A stretch of DNA of 51,323 nt from Lysobacter sp. A03. Lineage in GTDB: Bacteria; Pseudomonadota; Gammaproteobacteria; Xanthomonadales; Xanthomonadaceae. The stretch covers positions 1 through 51,323 of the forward strand of contig NZ_JXSS01000076.1 of the NCBI RefSeq assembly GCF_000855665.1, given 5' to 3'. Positions within the stretch are counted from its first letter, which is position 1, and each line of letters starts with the position of its first letter. Of the stretch, positions 24,337-32,413 are shown one piece after another. A program made the position numbers and the translations under genes. Under the pieces are notes generated by a model. The model had not been told where the DNA came from. It saw only the letters and a list, made by a program, of their open reading frames with translations, and searched no databases.

Positions 24337-25565
24337 CAGCGCGCACCCTCGAAGGTGCCGCGGATGACCGCTTGGCCGTCGCGGACAAACCAGCGTCCGG
24401 AAATCAGTACGTCACTCACATCGTCGTCCTCATTCAATATCAACAGATCCGCGTCCGCGCCCTGCGCGACCCGCCCCTTGTTCTCCAAACGCAGCAGGCG
24501 CGCCGGGTTGCTGGTGAACGCCGGCAGCACGCGCTCCAGCGTCTCGCCCCGCGCCAGCAGCATCTTGAGCGTTTTGTGCAGCGAGTCGGGCGCGCCGACA
24601 CCCATGCTCAGCATGCGGCCCTGAGTGTCGAACACCGGCAGACAACCGCCGCCATCGGAACTGACGGTGACCCGCTCGGCGGGTGCGCCGCTGTCCAGAT
24701 AGCGCAGCAGCGCCTCATCGGCCGCCCAGGCGTCCTCGTCGGCGGCGACCGGAAACGCGGTGATGTCGATCGTGCAGCCCCGCCGCGCGCTCTTCGAAGA
24801 GGCCGTCGAGCTCGCGCGGCGACGGTTGACGTGGGTCGGGTTGAACACGCGCGCAGGAATCTCGCTGGCGTCCAGCGCCTCGCGCACCTGCGCCAGTCCG
24901 CGCGGTCCATCGCCCAGGTGCAGGTGGAGGATGCCGGCCTTCCCGGTCAGCAGCCCGCCGACATGCGCGTCGGCAGCAACCCGCAGCAGCTCGTCGCGAG
25001 TGGGCTGGCTGGAGCGGTGGTCGCAGATCGCCAGCTCGCCGACGCCGATCAGGCAATCGATGAACGCCAGATCATCGCGCACGCTCCCTGTGACCGTCGC
25101 CAACGGCAGATGGTAGCCGCCGGTGTAGGCGTAGGCGTTCAGGCCCTCGTTGCGCAAGCCATTGGCGGTGGCCACCAGCTCGCGGGTGGAGCGGGTGGTG
25201 TCGTCGGTACCCAGCAGCCCGACCACCGTGGTGATGCCGGCCCGGGTAAAGCGCGACAGCGGCACCGGCGGGACCCGGGTGTGGGCGCCGGCTTCGCCGC
25301 CGCCGCCAGTGATGTGGGCATGGCCGTCGATCAAGCCGGGCATTACCCGGCGGCCCTGCAGATCGATCAAGTTGGTATGGGCGGGCGTCGGCCGGGCGGC
25401 ATCCTCGGCAGGCTGCATGGCGAGGATCCTGCCACCGCCGATCAGCAGGTCCTGCCGGCCCAGATGGGTCGGGGCATGCACGTCGGCGTTGCGGAGAAGC
25501 AGCAGCGGGGCATCTGGCACGTTGGAAAGACCCTCTGTGGAGATGCCGCCGACATTGGCGGTCAT
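24336..25565 (-). CDS. iadA: Isoaspartyl dipeptidase IadA
   Basis: An amidohydrolase-fold beta-aspartyl dipeptidase of about 409 residues, first gene of the operon. It splits beta-Asp-Arg released by cyanophycinase into Asp and Arg. Metal and active-site motifs follow the E. coli enzyme: GHAHITGGGGEAGAHTR (H-x-H), the bridging lysine in LLTGKAGILHLHLGD, DHRSSQPT, NPTHVNR and the catalytic Asp in SSDGGG. The end (GRWFVRDGQAVIRGTFEGA) also matches. Start uncertain: ATG 25565 is listed; GTG 25520, with GAGGG 10 bases upstream, would give 394 residues, closer to the 390 of E. coli. The gene is probably preceded by the operon promoter in the 220-bp gap shared with a divergent lipoprotein gene. Confidence 0.93.
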   Translation of the reverse strand: MTANVGGISTEGLSNVPDAPLLLLRNADVHAPTHLGRQDLLIGGGRILAMQPAEDAARPTPAHTNLIDLQGRRVMPGLIDGHAHITGGGGEAGAHTRVPPVPLSRFTRAGITTVVGLLGTDDTTRSTRELVATANGLRNEGLNAYAYTGGYHLPLATVTGSVRDDLAFIDCLIGVGELAICDHRSSQPTRDELLRVAADAHVGGLLTGKAGILHLHLGDGPRGLAQVREALDASEIPARVFNPTHVNRRRASSTASSKSARRGCTIDITAFPVAADEDAWAADEALLRYLDSGAPAERVTVSSDGGGCLPVFDTQGRMLSMGVGAPDSLHKTLKMLLARGETLERVLPAFTSNPARLLRLENKGRVAQGADADLLILNEDDDVSDVLISGRWFVRDGQAVIRGTFEGAR

Positions 25566-25785
25566 CCTGACAACGCGCACCGTACACAGGAACGGGTGCG
25601 GGCAGGGTCGAGGCCACGCCAGCGCGCTGGCCCCAGTATTCCACGCCGGGGCTTGATCGGTCATGCCGGGGCCGCGGGTCGGCGGATGTCCGGAACCGGT
25701 GGCAAAGCTCGTGTTATCAGGTCTGCACCGGCGGGCTCGCCGCCTTTCCCGACAACACTGATCCAAATCCCGAAGGAGTCATGTC

Positions 25786-26427
25786 ATGCCTGCATCCACG
25801 ACCCACCGTTTCAGGAAACTCGCGCAGCTGGTGCTCCCCGCGGCCCTGGCGATCGCAGCGGCAGGCCTGGCCGGTTGCGGCAGCGACGCGGATACATCGC
25901 GGACCAGTTCGGGCAGCAAGGCGGCCAAGGACAGCAACGGGCTCACCCTCGCCAGCGAGGGCTGGAAGCTGGACGCCACCGCGTCCGCCGGCATGCTTCC
26001 CGGCTACGCGGATGCGCCGCTGAGTTTCCGGATGGCCACCGGCTGGGTGAATACGGCGGCGGCGAAAGCGGCCGGCAAGGAAGCCGATCCCGAAGCGCAA
26101 CGCGAGCAGGCGCTCGCCAGTTTTGGCCTGCTCACCGTGGAAGTCGCCGCCGGCACCGCGGCGCCGGGCAAGTACGAGCTCGCCAACGAGGTATCCGGCG
26201 CGGACAGCGCGGCGGTGACCATCCCCTTGGGCAAGGACACCGGGCTGGCTGGTGAGTTCACCTCCCAGTCGGGCACCCTGACCATCAAGACGGTGGAGAC
26301 GGAAGAGGGCACCTACAGCACCAAAGTGGTGTCGGTGGATGGCCAGTTCGACGGCTTGTTTGCCGACGAGCAGGGCGACACGCGGCCGATCAGCGGCACG
26401 TTCCGCTTCGCGCCAAAAGCAAAGTAG
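25786..26427 (+). CDS. Hypothetical lipoprotein
   Basis: A 213-residue exported protein of no recognised family. It has a basic N-terminus (HRFRKLAQLVL), a hydrophobic core and a lipobox LAGC with Cys31, then a Ser/Asp/Thr-rich tether. The mature part seems beta-rich: SFRMATGWVNTAAAKAAGKE, LLTVEVAAGTAAPGKYEL, SQSGTLTIKTVETEEGTYST, and a C-terminal SGTFRFAPKAK. The pattern of alternating strands ending in G-T-F-R-F is seen in several small outer-membrane lipoproteins of unknown role. AAGGAG lies eight bases before the ATG. It is divergent from the cyanophycin operon with a 220-bp shared region, and convergent with an SDR gene 30 bases downstream. Confidence 0.8.
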   Translation: MPASTTHRFRKLAQLVLPAALAIAAAGLAGCGSDADTSRTSSGSKAAKDSNGLTLASEGWKLDATASAGMLPGYADAPLSFRMATGWVNTAAAKAAGKEADPEAQREQALASFGLLTVEVAAGTAAPGKYELANEVSGADSAAVTIPLGKDTGLAGEFTSQSGTLTIKTVETEEGTYSTKVVSVDGQFDGLFADEQGDTRPISGTFRFAPKAK

Positions 26428-26457
26428 TCGCTCGTCGGCGCCGATGCGGCGGCGGGT

Positions 26458-27129
26458 TTACCAGGGCAGCTCTGTGCCGTTGGCGTGCCAGAACGTGCCG
26501 GTCTCGCCCAGCGTCAGCTTGTCGAGTCGCTCGACCAGCTGACCGGCGGCATGCTCCGGACTGACCTCGCCCTTGCCACCCACCATGTCGGTGGCGACGA
26601 AGCCCGGATGCAGCAGGAACACGGCGACACCGCGCGACTCCATGTCCACGGCCAGCGACTTGCCGATCGCGTTGACCGCCGCCTTGGACGCACGGTAGCC
26701 GTAGCGACCGCCCGATCCGTTGTCGCCCATCGATCCCATCCGGCTGGTGATGATGCCGATCTTCGCCTCCTCGGCCAGGTGGCCTGAAAGCGCCTGCGCA
26801 ACCCGCAGAGGGCCCATCGCATTGACCTCGAACTGGCGGCGCATGTCCTCCCAGCCGTCGGTCTGGATCTCACCAAAGGCCTCGCGGGTCATGATGCCGG
26901 CGTTGAGCACGAGCACATCCAGACGCGTGTCGCCGAGGCGCTGTGCCAGACCTGCCAGAGCCGCGTCGTCGGTGACGTCCACACCCGCCTCCACCTGGGC
27001 CCCGGTCTTTTCCAAGGCGTCACTGGACTTGCGGCAGGCGGCGATCACGTTGTCGCCGCGGGCGCTGTAATGGCGGGTCAAGGCAAGGCCGATGCCGCGA
27101 TTGGCGCCGGTGATGAGGACGGTTTTCAT
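26458..27129 (-). CDS. Short-chain dehydrogenase/reductase (SDR)
   Basis: A 223-residue classical SDR oxidoreductase. Cofactor site TGANRGIG at 7-14, NAG at 76-78, catalytic Ser129 in IITSRMGSMGDNG, and the YxxxK pair Tyr145/Lys149 in YGYRASKAA. The Arg in TGANRGIG and the RKSS after beta-2 favour NADPH. The fold and length resemble the CsgA/sniffer-like carbonyl reductases; substrate unknown. GGAG lies seven bases before the ATG at 27129, preferred to the open-frame start at 27303. An aldehyde dehydrogenase gene lies 103 bases upstream on the same strand, so a shared role in aldehyde or ketone detoxification is possible. Confidence 0.9.
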   Translation of the reverse strand: MKTVLITGANRGIGLALTRHYSARGDNVIAACRKSSDALEKTGAQVEAGVDVTDDAALAGLAQRLGDTRLDVLVLNAGIMTREAFGEIQTDGWEDMRRQFEVNAMGPLRVAQALSGHLAEEAKIGIITSRMGSMGDNGSGGRYGYRASKAAVNAIGKSLAVDMESRGVAVFLLHPGFVATDMVGGKGEVSPEHAAGQLVERLDKLTLGETGTFWHANGTELPW

Positions 27130-27232
27130 GGACGACTCCGTAAAGGGGCTTCCCTTTCTATGGCGCCGCCACCGCCGACAATCAAGCGCGGCTCGGAAGC
27201 GCGCAAACCACGGCGCACCCCGTGATAACGCC

Positions 27233-28645
27233 TCAGCCGCGCTTGAGCAACAGGGCCAACATCCGGCGGAAACGCGCGCCGTAGGGCGGATTGAGCAGGC
27301 CAACTCCGTTGAAACGGGCCTGGCGGAAGATCGATTTCATGTGCGAGAAGCGCTGGAACCCGGCCTCGCCGTGGTAGCTGCCCATGCCCGACGGCCCGAC
27401 GCCGCCAAACGGCAGGCCGTGCTGGGCGATGTGAAAAAGGGTGTCGTTGACGGTGACACCGCCCGCCTGGGTCCGCGCAAGCACCGCATCGATACGCTGC
27501 GAATCCTCGTCGAACACATACAGCGCCAGCGGATGCGGCCGCGCGGTCACGTAGGCGATCGCCTCCTCGAAGCTGTCGTAGGGCACCAGCGGCAACAGCG
27601 GGCCGAAGATCTCCTCGCGCATCACCTCCATCGCGTCGCTGACGCCACTCAGCAACAGCGGCGGCAGCAGCCGGCGCGCGGGATCGGCTGCGGCATCGCC
27701 CAGCGGATGTTCGCGTGCGCCGGCCGTCACTGCCTGGTCGCGCAACCCGGTCAGGCGCTGGTATTGACGGTCTGAAATGATACTCGCGTACTGGCTATTG
27801 CGCTCCAGCCCCGGATACATGCGCGCCACCACTGAGGAGGCCACGCCGATGAACTCGTTCAGGCGCGCACGCGGCAACAGGACGTAGTCCGGCGCAATGC
27901 AGGTCTGCCCCGCATTCACCATCTTGCCGAACACGATGCGCTCGACCGCCTCCTCGAAGCGGGCACCTGGCCCAATGATCGCCGGCGACTTGCCGCCCAG
28001 TTCCAGGGTCACCGGCGTCAGGTTGGCGGCGGCGGCGCGCATCACGTGGTGGCCAACCGCGGTGGATCCGGTAAACAGCAGGTGGTCGAAGGGCAGCGCG
28101 GAAAATGCCTCGGCCACCTCGACGCCGCCGGTCACGACCGCGACCTCGTCGGCCTGGAAATAGCGTCCGACCTGCTCGGCCAGCAAGGCGGAAAACCGCG
28201 GCGTGAACTCGCTCATTTTCAGCATCACGCGGTTGCCCGCGGCAAGCGCGTCCACCAGCGGTCCGATCGCGAGATAAAGCGGGTAGTTCCACGGCACGAT
28301 GATGCCGACCACGCCCAGCGGCGTCGGACGCAACTCGGTATGCGCGGGCAGGAACGCCAGACCGGCCAGGCGCTTGTGCGGCCGCATCCAGCGCCGCCCA
28401 TGACGCAGGGCGTGGCGGATCCCCGACAGGCTGGGGAACAACTCCAGCAGATCGGTCTCCTCCCCCGGGCGCTGGCCGAAGTCTGCTGAGATGGCGCTGG
28501 CGAATGCCCCGCGCTGCTCGGTCAACATCGACTGCAAGATGCGCAGGCGCGCGGCGCGTACCGGCCACAACGGCATCGGATCGTCGGCGTGGGCGGCACG
28601 CATCCGTTGCAGTTGCTCGTTCAGCTGGGCGGCCGGGGTCGTCAT
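27233..28645 (-). CDS. calB: Aldehyde dehydrogenase, coniferyl aldehyde dehydrogenase-like
   Basis: A 470-residue NAD(P)+-dependent aldehyde dehydrogenase. Catalytic residues are visible: Asn120 in VPWNYPLYL, Glu215 in LELGGKSP and the nucleophile Cys249 in NAGQTCIAPDYVL. The P-D-Y variant after the Cys, the short length and the C-terminal membrane-like basic end (RFRRMLALLLKRG) place it in the class-3/coniferyl aldehyde group, which oxidises aromatic or fatty aldehydes. Such enzymes can also remove lipid-derived aldehydes. There are no lignin-degradation genes nearby, so the coniferyl substrate is only a family label. The gene starts 177 bases from a divergent small gene. Confidence 0.9.
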   Translation of the reverse strand: MTTPAAQLNEQLQRMRAAHADDPMPLWPVRAARLRILQSMLTEQRGAFASAISADFGQRPGEETDLLELFPSLSGIRHALRHGRRWMRPHKRLAGLAFLPAHTELRPTPLGVVGIIVPWNYPLYLAIGPLVDALAAGNRVMLKMSEFTPRFSALLAEQVGRYFQADEVAVVTGGVEVAEAFSALPFDHLLFTGSTAVGHHVMRAAAANLTPVTLELGGKSPAIIGPGARFEEAVERIVFGKMVNAGQTCIAPDYVLLPRARLNEFIGVASSVVARMYPGLERNSQYASIISDRQYQRLTGLRDQAVTAGAREHPLGDAAADPARRLLPPLLLSGVSDAMEVMREEIFGPLLPLVPYDSFEEAIAYVTARPHPLALYVFDEDSQRIDAVLARTQAGGVTVNDTLFHIAQHGLPFGGVGPSGMGSYHGEAGFQRFSHMKSIFRQARFNGVGLLNPPYGARFRRMLALLLKRG

Positions 28646-28822
28646 GGGGAGGCTCTTGTGACTTGTGAAAAGCGCAGGCCGACTGCAAAGCTCGGCGATG
28701 CGTCGAGAATGCCATCGTTTGCGTTGCCGCCCCCAAGGTTGGAACCGTTACAGGCGCGCTGTCATCATGGTTGCTGCACGCGAGGCATTCGCCGACGCGA
28801 CCTTGATGATCGAGACCCACAC

Positions 28823-29086
28823 ATGGCAATGGCGGAAAGCGATATCCAGAAAGGCTGGATCTACCAGACCAGCAACCAGCAGCAGCGCCTGGTGCTGGGC
28901 TGGGACCGCGATGGCCGCGTGGTGTATTCCTCAAAGGGCAAGGATCCGGACGCACCGTTCCTGAATTGCCATGTGCGGATCACCACCCGCAAGTTTGCCC
29001 AGCGCGCGATCGGCAAGCTGCGCGAGGTCGAGGACCTGCAGCATTACATCGTGGCCAACAAGGCGACCACGGTGGTGGTGCGCTGA
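28823..29086 (+). CDS. Hypothetical small protein
   Basis: An 87-residue protein I do not recognise. It starts MAMAESDIQKGWIYQTSNQQ and is rich in beta-type segments: LVLGWDRDGRVVYSSKGKD, NCHVRITTRKFAQRAIGKL, and a final HYIVANKATTVVVR. The composition (basic and hydrophobic, no signal peptide) suggests a small cytoplasmic domain. A second ATG two codons later is equally possible; a weak GAGA precedes the first. It is followed by a large palindrome (29098-29150) that probably ends its transcript before the histidine kinase gene. Confidence 0.6.
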   Translation: MAMAESDIQKGWIYQTSNQQQRLVLGWDRDGRVVYSSKGKDPDAPFLNCHVRITTRKFAQRAIGKLREVEDLQHYIVANKATTVVVR

Positions 29087-29097
29087 GATGGGCTCAG

Positions 29098-29150
29098 GCA
29101 GGAGCGCTCCAACGCCGGCCGGATAGGCCGACCGGGTACTGCGCTCCTGC
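29098..29150. repeat. REP-like palindrome / two-way terminator
   Basis: Perfect 10-bp arms GCAGGAGCGC (29098-29107) and GCGCTCCTGC (29141-29150) enclose a 33-base loop that itself folds (CGGCC/GGCCG at 29116-29130). There is no U-tract. The GCAGGAGCGC arm recalls repetitive extragenic palindromes of Pseudomonas and xanthomonads; no second copy is seen in this window. Confidence 0.6.
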
Positions 29151-29267
29151 GGAAGCCCGCGCCGGAAACGCGTCCGCGGCGCCTCGCTTCATCGACCGAT
29201 CCGGTCGTTCCGTCACGACAATCGCGGTTTGGTCGCAGCGCGTGTCCCCTGCACCGGCAGGGTCACT

Positions 29268-30557
29268 ATGCTCCACGGAAATCCCCACGCCGTCGGAACC
29301 TCTGTGATCAAGGGCCTGTTCTTCGTCATCCGTATCGCTCTGGCGTGGCTGCTGGCCATCCTGCTGTTCGCGGGGCTGTGGTCGGAACTGCCGCTGATCG
29401 GGCGGCTGGAATGGCCGATCACGGTCGCCGGCATGATCGTCATGGCGCTGGTGGTGATCGGGGCGCTCTCCCACGTCGGCCGGGTGCGACTGATCGCCGA
29501 CCGCATCGACCGGACGACCCTGGGCAACCGGCATCGTCGCCAGGTCGAGATTCCGTTCGAGGCCGGCGAGGCGTTCGATCTGGTCGATGCCGCCATCCGG
29601 GAACTGCCGCGCATCGTTGCCGTCGAGAGCGCCCGCGACAGCCTGCAGATTCGCGCGACTGCCGCCCGCCCTGACGCGTATCTCGACCGGCCGCTGGGGC
29701 GCTGGAACCCGATGCTGTGGTTCGGCGCACCGCGCAACCAGATCCTCGCCACGGTCACCCCCGGCGGCGACACCGGCAGCGTCACCCTGATCTGCGAGCC
29801 CGAAACGCTGGCATGGAGCGACTGGTTCCTGTTTGACGACGCGACCAACTTCGAGAACGCGGAGGCGATTACCCGCGCGATCACCCGGCGGGTCGCCGAG
29901 CGCCGACGCAATGAACGCGCCGACGCAGCGCAGACGGCCACCGAGAAGGAGCTCACCGTCGCCAAGCTGAGCCTGCTGCACGCCCAGGTCGAACCGCACT
30001 TCCTCTACAACACGCTGGCCAGCGCGCAGTTGCTGACCCGCAGCGACCCGGCGCGCGCCGACGAGATGCTCGGTCACCTGATCCAGTACCTGCGCCACTC
30101 GTTGCCCCGCACGGAGAACGAATTGTCCACTCTGGGCGAGGAACTGGAGCGCGCGCTGGCCTACCTGGAAATCCTGAAGATCCGCATGGGACCGCGTCTG
30201 TCGGTGCAGGTCGACCTGCCCGAGAAACTGCGCGCTACCAAGCTGCCGCCGATGATGCTGCAGACGCTGGTCGAGAACGCGATCAAGCACGGCCTGGAGC
30301 CCCGCACCGGCGGTGGCACGGTATGGATCCGCGCGCGCCGCAGCGACGGGGTCGTCGCGGTCACCGTGGCGGACGACGGCGACGGCTTCAACACCCGCAC
30401 CGGTGGCACCGGGATCGGCCTGAAGAACGTGCGCGAGCGCCTGCGCCTGGTCTATGGCAGCGACGCGGCGCTGGCGGTGGTCGCCAACTTCCCCGCTGGC
30501 GTGGCGGCGACGATCACCGTGCCGGCCACCTTCGAAGAGGTAGCGCACCATGGCTGA
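29268..30557 (+). CDS. Sensor histidine kinase, LytS/YehU type
   Basis: A 429-residue membrane histidine kinase. Two N-terminal helices (VIRIALAWLLAILLFAGLW and WPITVAGMIVMALVVIGAL) are followed by a ~130-residue region without a known sensor domain, a short coiled coil (RRVAERRRNERADAAQT), and the His_kinase box HAQVEPHFLYNTLASAQLL with the phosphoacceptor near residue 244. ATP-binding motifs follow: LVENAIKHGLEP (N box), DDGDGF and GTGIGLKNVRERL (G boxes). The ATG at 29268 has AGGG five bases upstream. The last eight bases overlap the response regulator gene, so kinase and regulator are coupled. A small PF06580-type kinase with just two helices probably senses the membrane or needs a partner. 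Confidence 0.93.
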   Translation: MLHGNPHAVGTSVIKGLFFVIRIALAWLLAILLFAGLWSELPLIGRLEWPITVAGMIVMALVVIGALSHVGRVRLIADRIDRTTLGNRHRRQVEIPFEAGEAFDLVDAAIRELPRIVAVESARDSLQIRATAARPDAYLDRPLGRWNPMLWFGAPRNQILATVTPGGDTGSVTLICEPETLAWSDWFLFDDATNFENAEAITRAITRRVAERRRNERADAAQTATEKELTVAKLSLLHAQVEPHFLYNTLASAQLLTRSDPARADEMLGHLIQYLRHSLPRTENELSTLGEELERALAYLEILKIRMGPRLSVQVDLPEKLRATKLPPMMLQTLVENAIKHGLEPRTGGGTVWIRARRSDGVVAVTVADDGDGFNTRTGGTGIGLKNVRERLRLVYGSDAALAVVANFPAGVAATITVPATFEEVAHHG

Positions 30558-31326
30558 GCCCATCACCACCTGCCTCATCGCCGAGGACGAGGCGTTGTTG
30601 CGCCAGGCCCTGGTTGAACGGCTGGCGCAGGCCTGGCCCGAATTGCACATCGTCGCCGAATGCGAGGACGGTGCGAGCGCGCTGGAGGCGATGGCCGAAT
30701 GCCGGCCAGACGTCGCCTTCCTCGACATCCGCATGCCCGGCCTGACCGGACTGGAAGTCGCCGCTGCCGCCGCCCAAGTCAGTCCGGCAAGCCAGATCGT
30801 GTTCGTGACCGCCTACGACCAGTACGCCATCGACGCCTTCGAGCGCGGCGCGGTCGACTACCTGCTCAAGCCGATCACTGCCGAGCGGCTGTCGGCCACC
30901 GTGCAACGCCTGCAGGCGCGCACCGGCAACAACGATGCGGCCGCACTGGCTGCCCTGCTGGAACGGCTGGCCCCGCTCGGCCGCGCAGTCGACGCCCCCG
31001 AACCACTGAGCTGGATCACCGCCAGCGCCGGCCGCGAGACCCGCCTGATCCTGGTCGACGACGTCGCCTACTTCCGCGCCGACAACAAGTACACCACCGT
31101 GATGACCGCCGAGGGAGAGGCCCTGCTGCGCACCCCGATCAAGGAGCTGCTCACGGTGCTTGACCCGACCACCTTCAAACAGATCCACCGCTCCACCATC
31201 GTCAACCTGCGCGCCATCGCCGGCGTCGTCCGCGACGACAGCGGCCGCGGCACCGTGCGCCTGAAGACGCGGCCGGAAACCCTGGCCGTCAGCGCACCGT
31301 TCATGACGCTGTTCCGGCACATGTGA
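30550..31326 (+). CDS. Response regulator, LytTR DNA-binding family
   Basis: A 258-residue two-component regulator. The receiver domain is at about 8-125, with acidic pocket AEDE (residues 11-14), phosphoacceptor Asp59 in VAFLDIRMPGLTGLE, Thr in FVTAYDQ and Lys107 in YLLKPIT. The LytTR domain (about 155-258) has DDVAYFRADNKYTTVMTAEG, LDPTTFKQIHRSTIVNLRAI and VSAPFMTLFR. LytTR proteins bind short direct repeats in target promoters. Overlapping the kinase stop, it forms a standard LytS/LytR-type pair. Targets are unknown; the small Cys-rich lipoprotein gene downstream (79-bp gap) is one possibility. Confidence 0.95.
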   Translation: MAEPITTCLIAEDEALLRQALVERLAQAWPELHIVAECEDGASALEAMAECRPDVAFLDIRMPGLTGLEVAAAAAQVSPASQIVFVTAYDQYAIDAFERGAVDYLLKPITAERLSATVQRLQARTGNNDAAALAALLERLAPLGRAVDAPEPLSWITASAGRETRLILVDDVAYFRADNKYTTVMTAEGEALLRTPIKELLTVLDPTTFKQIHRSTIVNLRAIAGVVRDDSGRGTVRLKTRPETLAVSAPFMTLFRHM

Positions 31327-31405
31327 TCACCGCCGAACAGTCCTACCGACCGCTGCGGATAATCCGGCATCCCGCCGACCCGTTCACGCTCGCACGAGGT
31401 GATTT

Positions 31406-31783
31406 ATGAAGTTCCTGGCCCTGATCTATTTCGTTCTGTCGCTGTTCGGCTGCGACATCGGCGGCAGCAGTTACGTCACCCGAACCACCGTGGAGGGCAC
31501 CGATACGCTCTACAGCCAGACCACCACCCGGGCCGGAGTCGCCCGTTTTGAATGCCTGCGCAGCGCCAGCGGAGCGTGCCACTACACAGTGCTTGCGCAC
31601 GGATGCGCGCCGACCTCCGGTCCAGACCAGGCACGATCGGGCAGCTGTGAATCCGGCCCGATCGAGCGGTTTACAGTCGCCTACGGTGAGAGCCGGCAGA
31701 TCGCCGGGCTGACCGGGTTCGACCTCTGCGTCAGTGCCGAGGACGATGCGGTGGACAGCGCTTGCGACCGACCGCGGCAATAA
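31406..31783 (+). CDS. Small cysteine-rich hypothetical lipoprotein
   Basis: A 125-residue protein with no known family. The signal peptide MKFLALIYFVLSLFGC ends in a lipobox (L-F-G-C, Cys16). The mature part is Ser/Thr-rich with five further Cys in the pattern FECLRSASGACHYTVLAHGC, SGSC, and FDLCVSAEDD, plus a last Cys near the end (SACDRPRQ), so periplasmic disulfides are likely. GAGG lies six bases before the ATG. It lies 79 bases after the LytTR regulator and could belong to that transcript or be its target. Convergent with hsp20, with a terminator between them. Confidence 0.75.
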   Translation: MKFLALIYFVLSLFGCDIGGSSYVTRTTVEGTDTLYSQTTTRAGVARFECLRSASGACHYTVLAHGCAPTSGPDQARSGSCESGPIERFTVAYGESRQIAGLTGFDLCVSAEDDAVDSACDRPRQ

Positions 31784-31807
31784 CGCCGAAGTGAATGCCA
31801 CTCAATG

Positions 31808-31843
31808 AAAAAAGCGGCGGCGATCGGACAGGACCACCGCCGC
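31808..31843 (-). terminator. Rho-independent terminator of hsp20
   Basis: On the minus strand a 7-bp GC stem (GCGGCGG/CCGCCGC, 31837-31843 with 31814-31820) is followed directly by six T (31813-31808), ending about 12 bases past the hsp20 stop codon. Confidence 0.8.
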
Positions 31844-31854
31844 CGGTCACCCGA

Positions 31855-32337
31855 TCAGGCGTCACCGGTTTTACGCGCACCCACCTGGATTCGACGCGGC
31901 GTGGTTTCAGGCCGCTTGGGAATGCTGATTTCCAGCACGCCATTTTCGCCATGCGCGGAAATCGCATCGGGATCGGCACTGTCGGGCAATGCAAAGCGCC
32001 GGTGGAATGCGCCGTAGCGACGCTCAACCCGCGAGAAGTTCTCGCTTTCCCGGACTTCCTCGCTGCGCCGCTCGCCCTTGATGGTCAACATGCCCTTGTC
32101 CATCTGAACTTCGATTTCAGCCGGGTCGACGCCGGGAATATCGGCGTAGAGGACAAACCGATCCGTCTCTTCCTTGATATCCACCCGCGGGGTCCAGCGG
32201 CTGGTCACCACCGAGGATTCGTCGGTGGATGTGGACGAGGAAAACGCACCGTCAAAAATCCTGTCAACCAACTGGCGCAAAGGGTCCTGGCTGCTGCCAT
32301 CGCCGGACCATTGCGGATTACGCACGATCTTGCTCAT
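31855..32337 (-). CDS. Small heat-shock protein, Hsp20/alpha-crystallin family
   Basis: A 160-residue ATP-independent chaperone that holds unfolding proteins. A short N-terminal arm (residues 1-45, with LRQLVDRIFDGAFSSSTSTD) leads to the alpha-crystallin domain, WTPRVDIKEETDRFVLYADI to NGVLEISIPKR. The family signature is GVLEISIPKR; the C-terminal extension has TPRRIQVG, an I-x-V-type anchor for oligomers. AAGGAG lies six bases before the ATG. A sigma-32-like promoter lies just upstream, overlapping the end of msrA (listed separately), and a strong terminator follows, so hsp20 probably has its own heat-shock transcript besides any read-through from the stress block. Confidence 0.95.
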   Translation of the reverse strand: MSKIVRNPQWSGDGSSQDPLRQLVDRIFDGAFSSSTSTDESSVVTSRWTPRVDIKEETDRFVLYADIPGVDPAEIEVQMDKGMLTIKGERRSEEVRESENFSRVERRYGAFHRRFALPDSADPDAISAHGENGVLEISIPKRPETTPRRIQVGARKTGDA

Positions 32338-32384
32338 GACTGTCTCCTTGGTCTGCGTGGGGGCGGGAACCGGCCCCCATTACC

Positions 32385-32413
32385 AACGTAGGTCCGTCGC
32401 GCCAGCTTTCAAG
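32385..32413 (-). promoter_or_regulatory. Candidate sigma-32 heat-shock promoter for hsp20
   Basis: On the minus strand CTTGAAA (32413-32407) matches the sigma-32 -35 consensus in full. Fourteen bases later, CCTACGTT (32392-32385) is a weak match to CCCCATNT. The -35 overlaps the last codons of msrA. A hairpin TGGGGGC/GCCCCCA (32358-32379) lies at the predicted RNA start. Confidence 0.5.

Noticed and set aside
26434-26450. Palindrome TCGGCGCCGA between convergent genes as a terminator
   Set aside because: Only a 10-base self-complementary word with no loop or U-tract.
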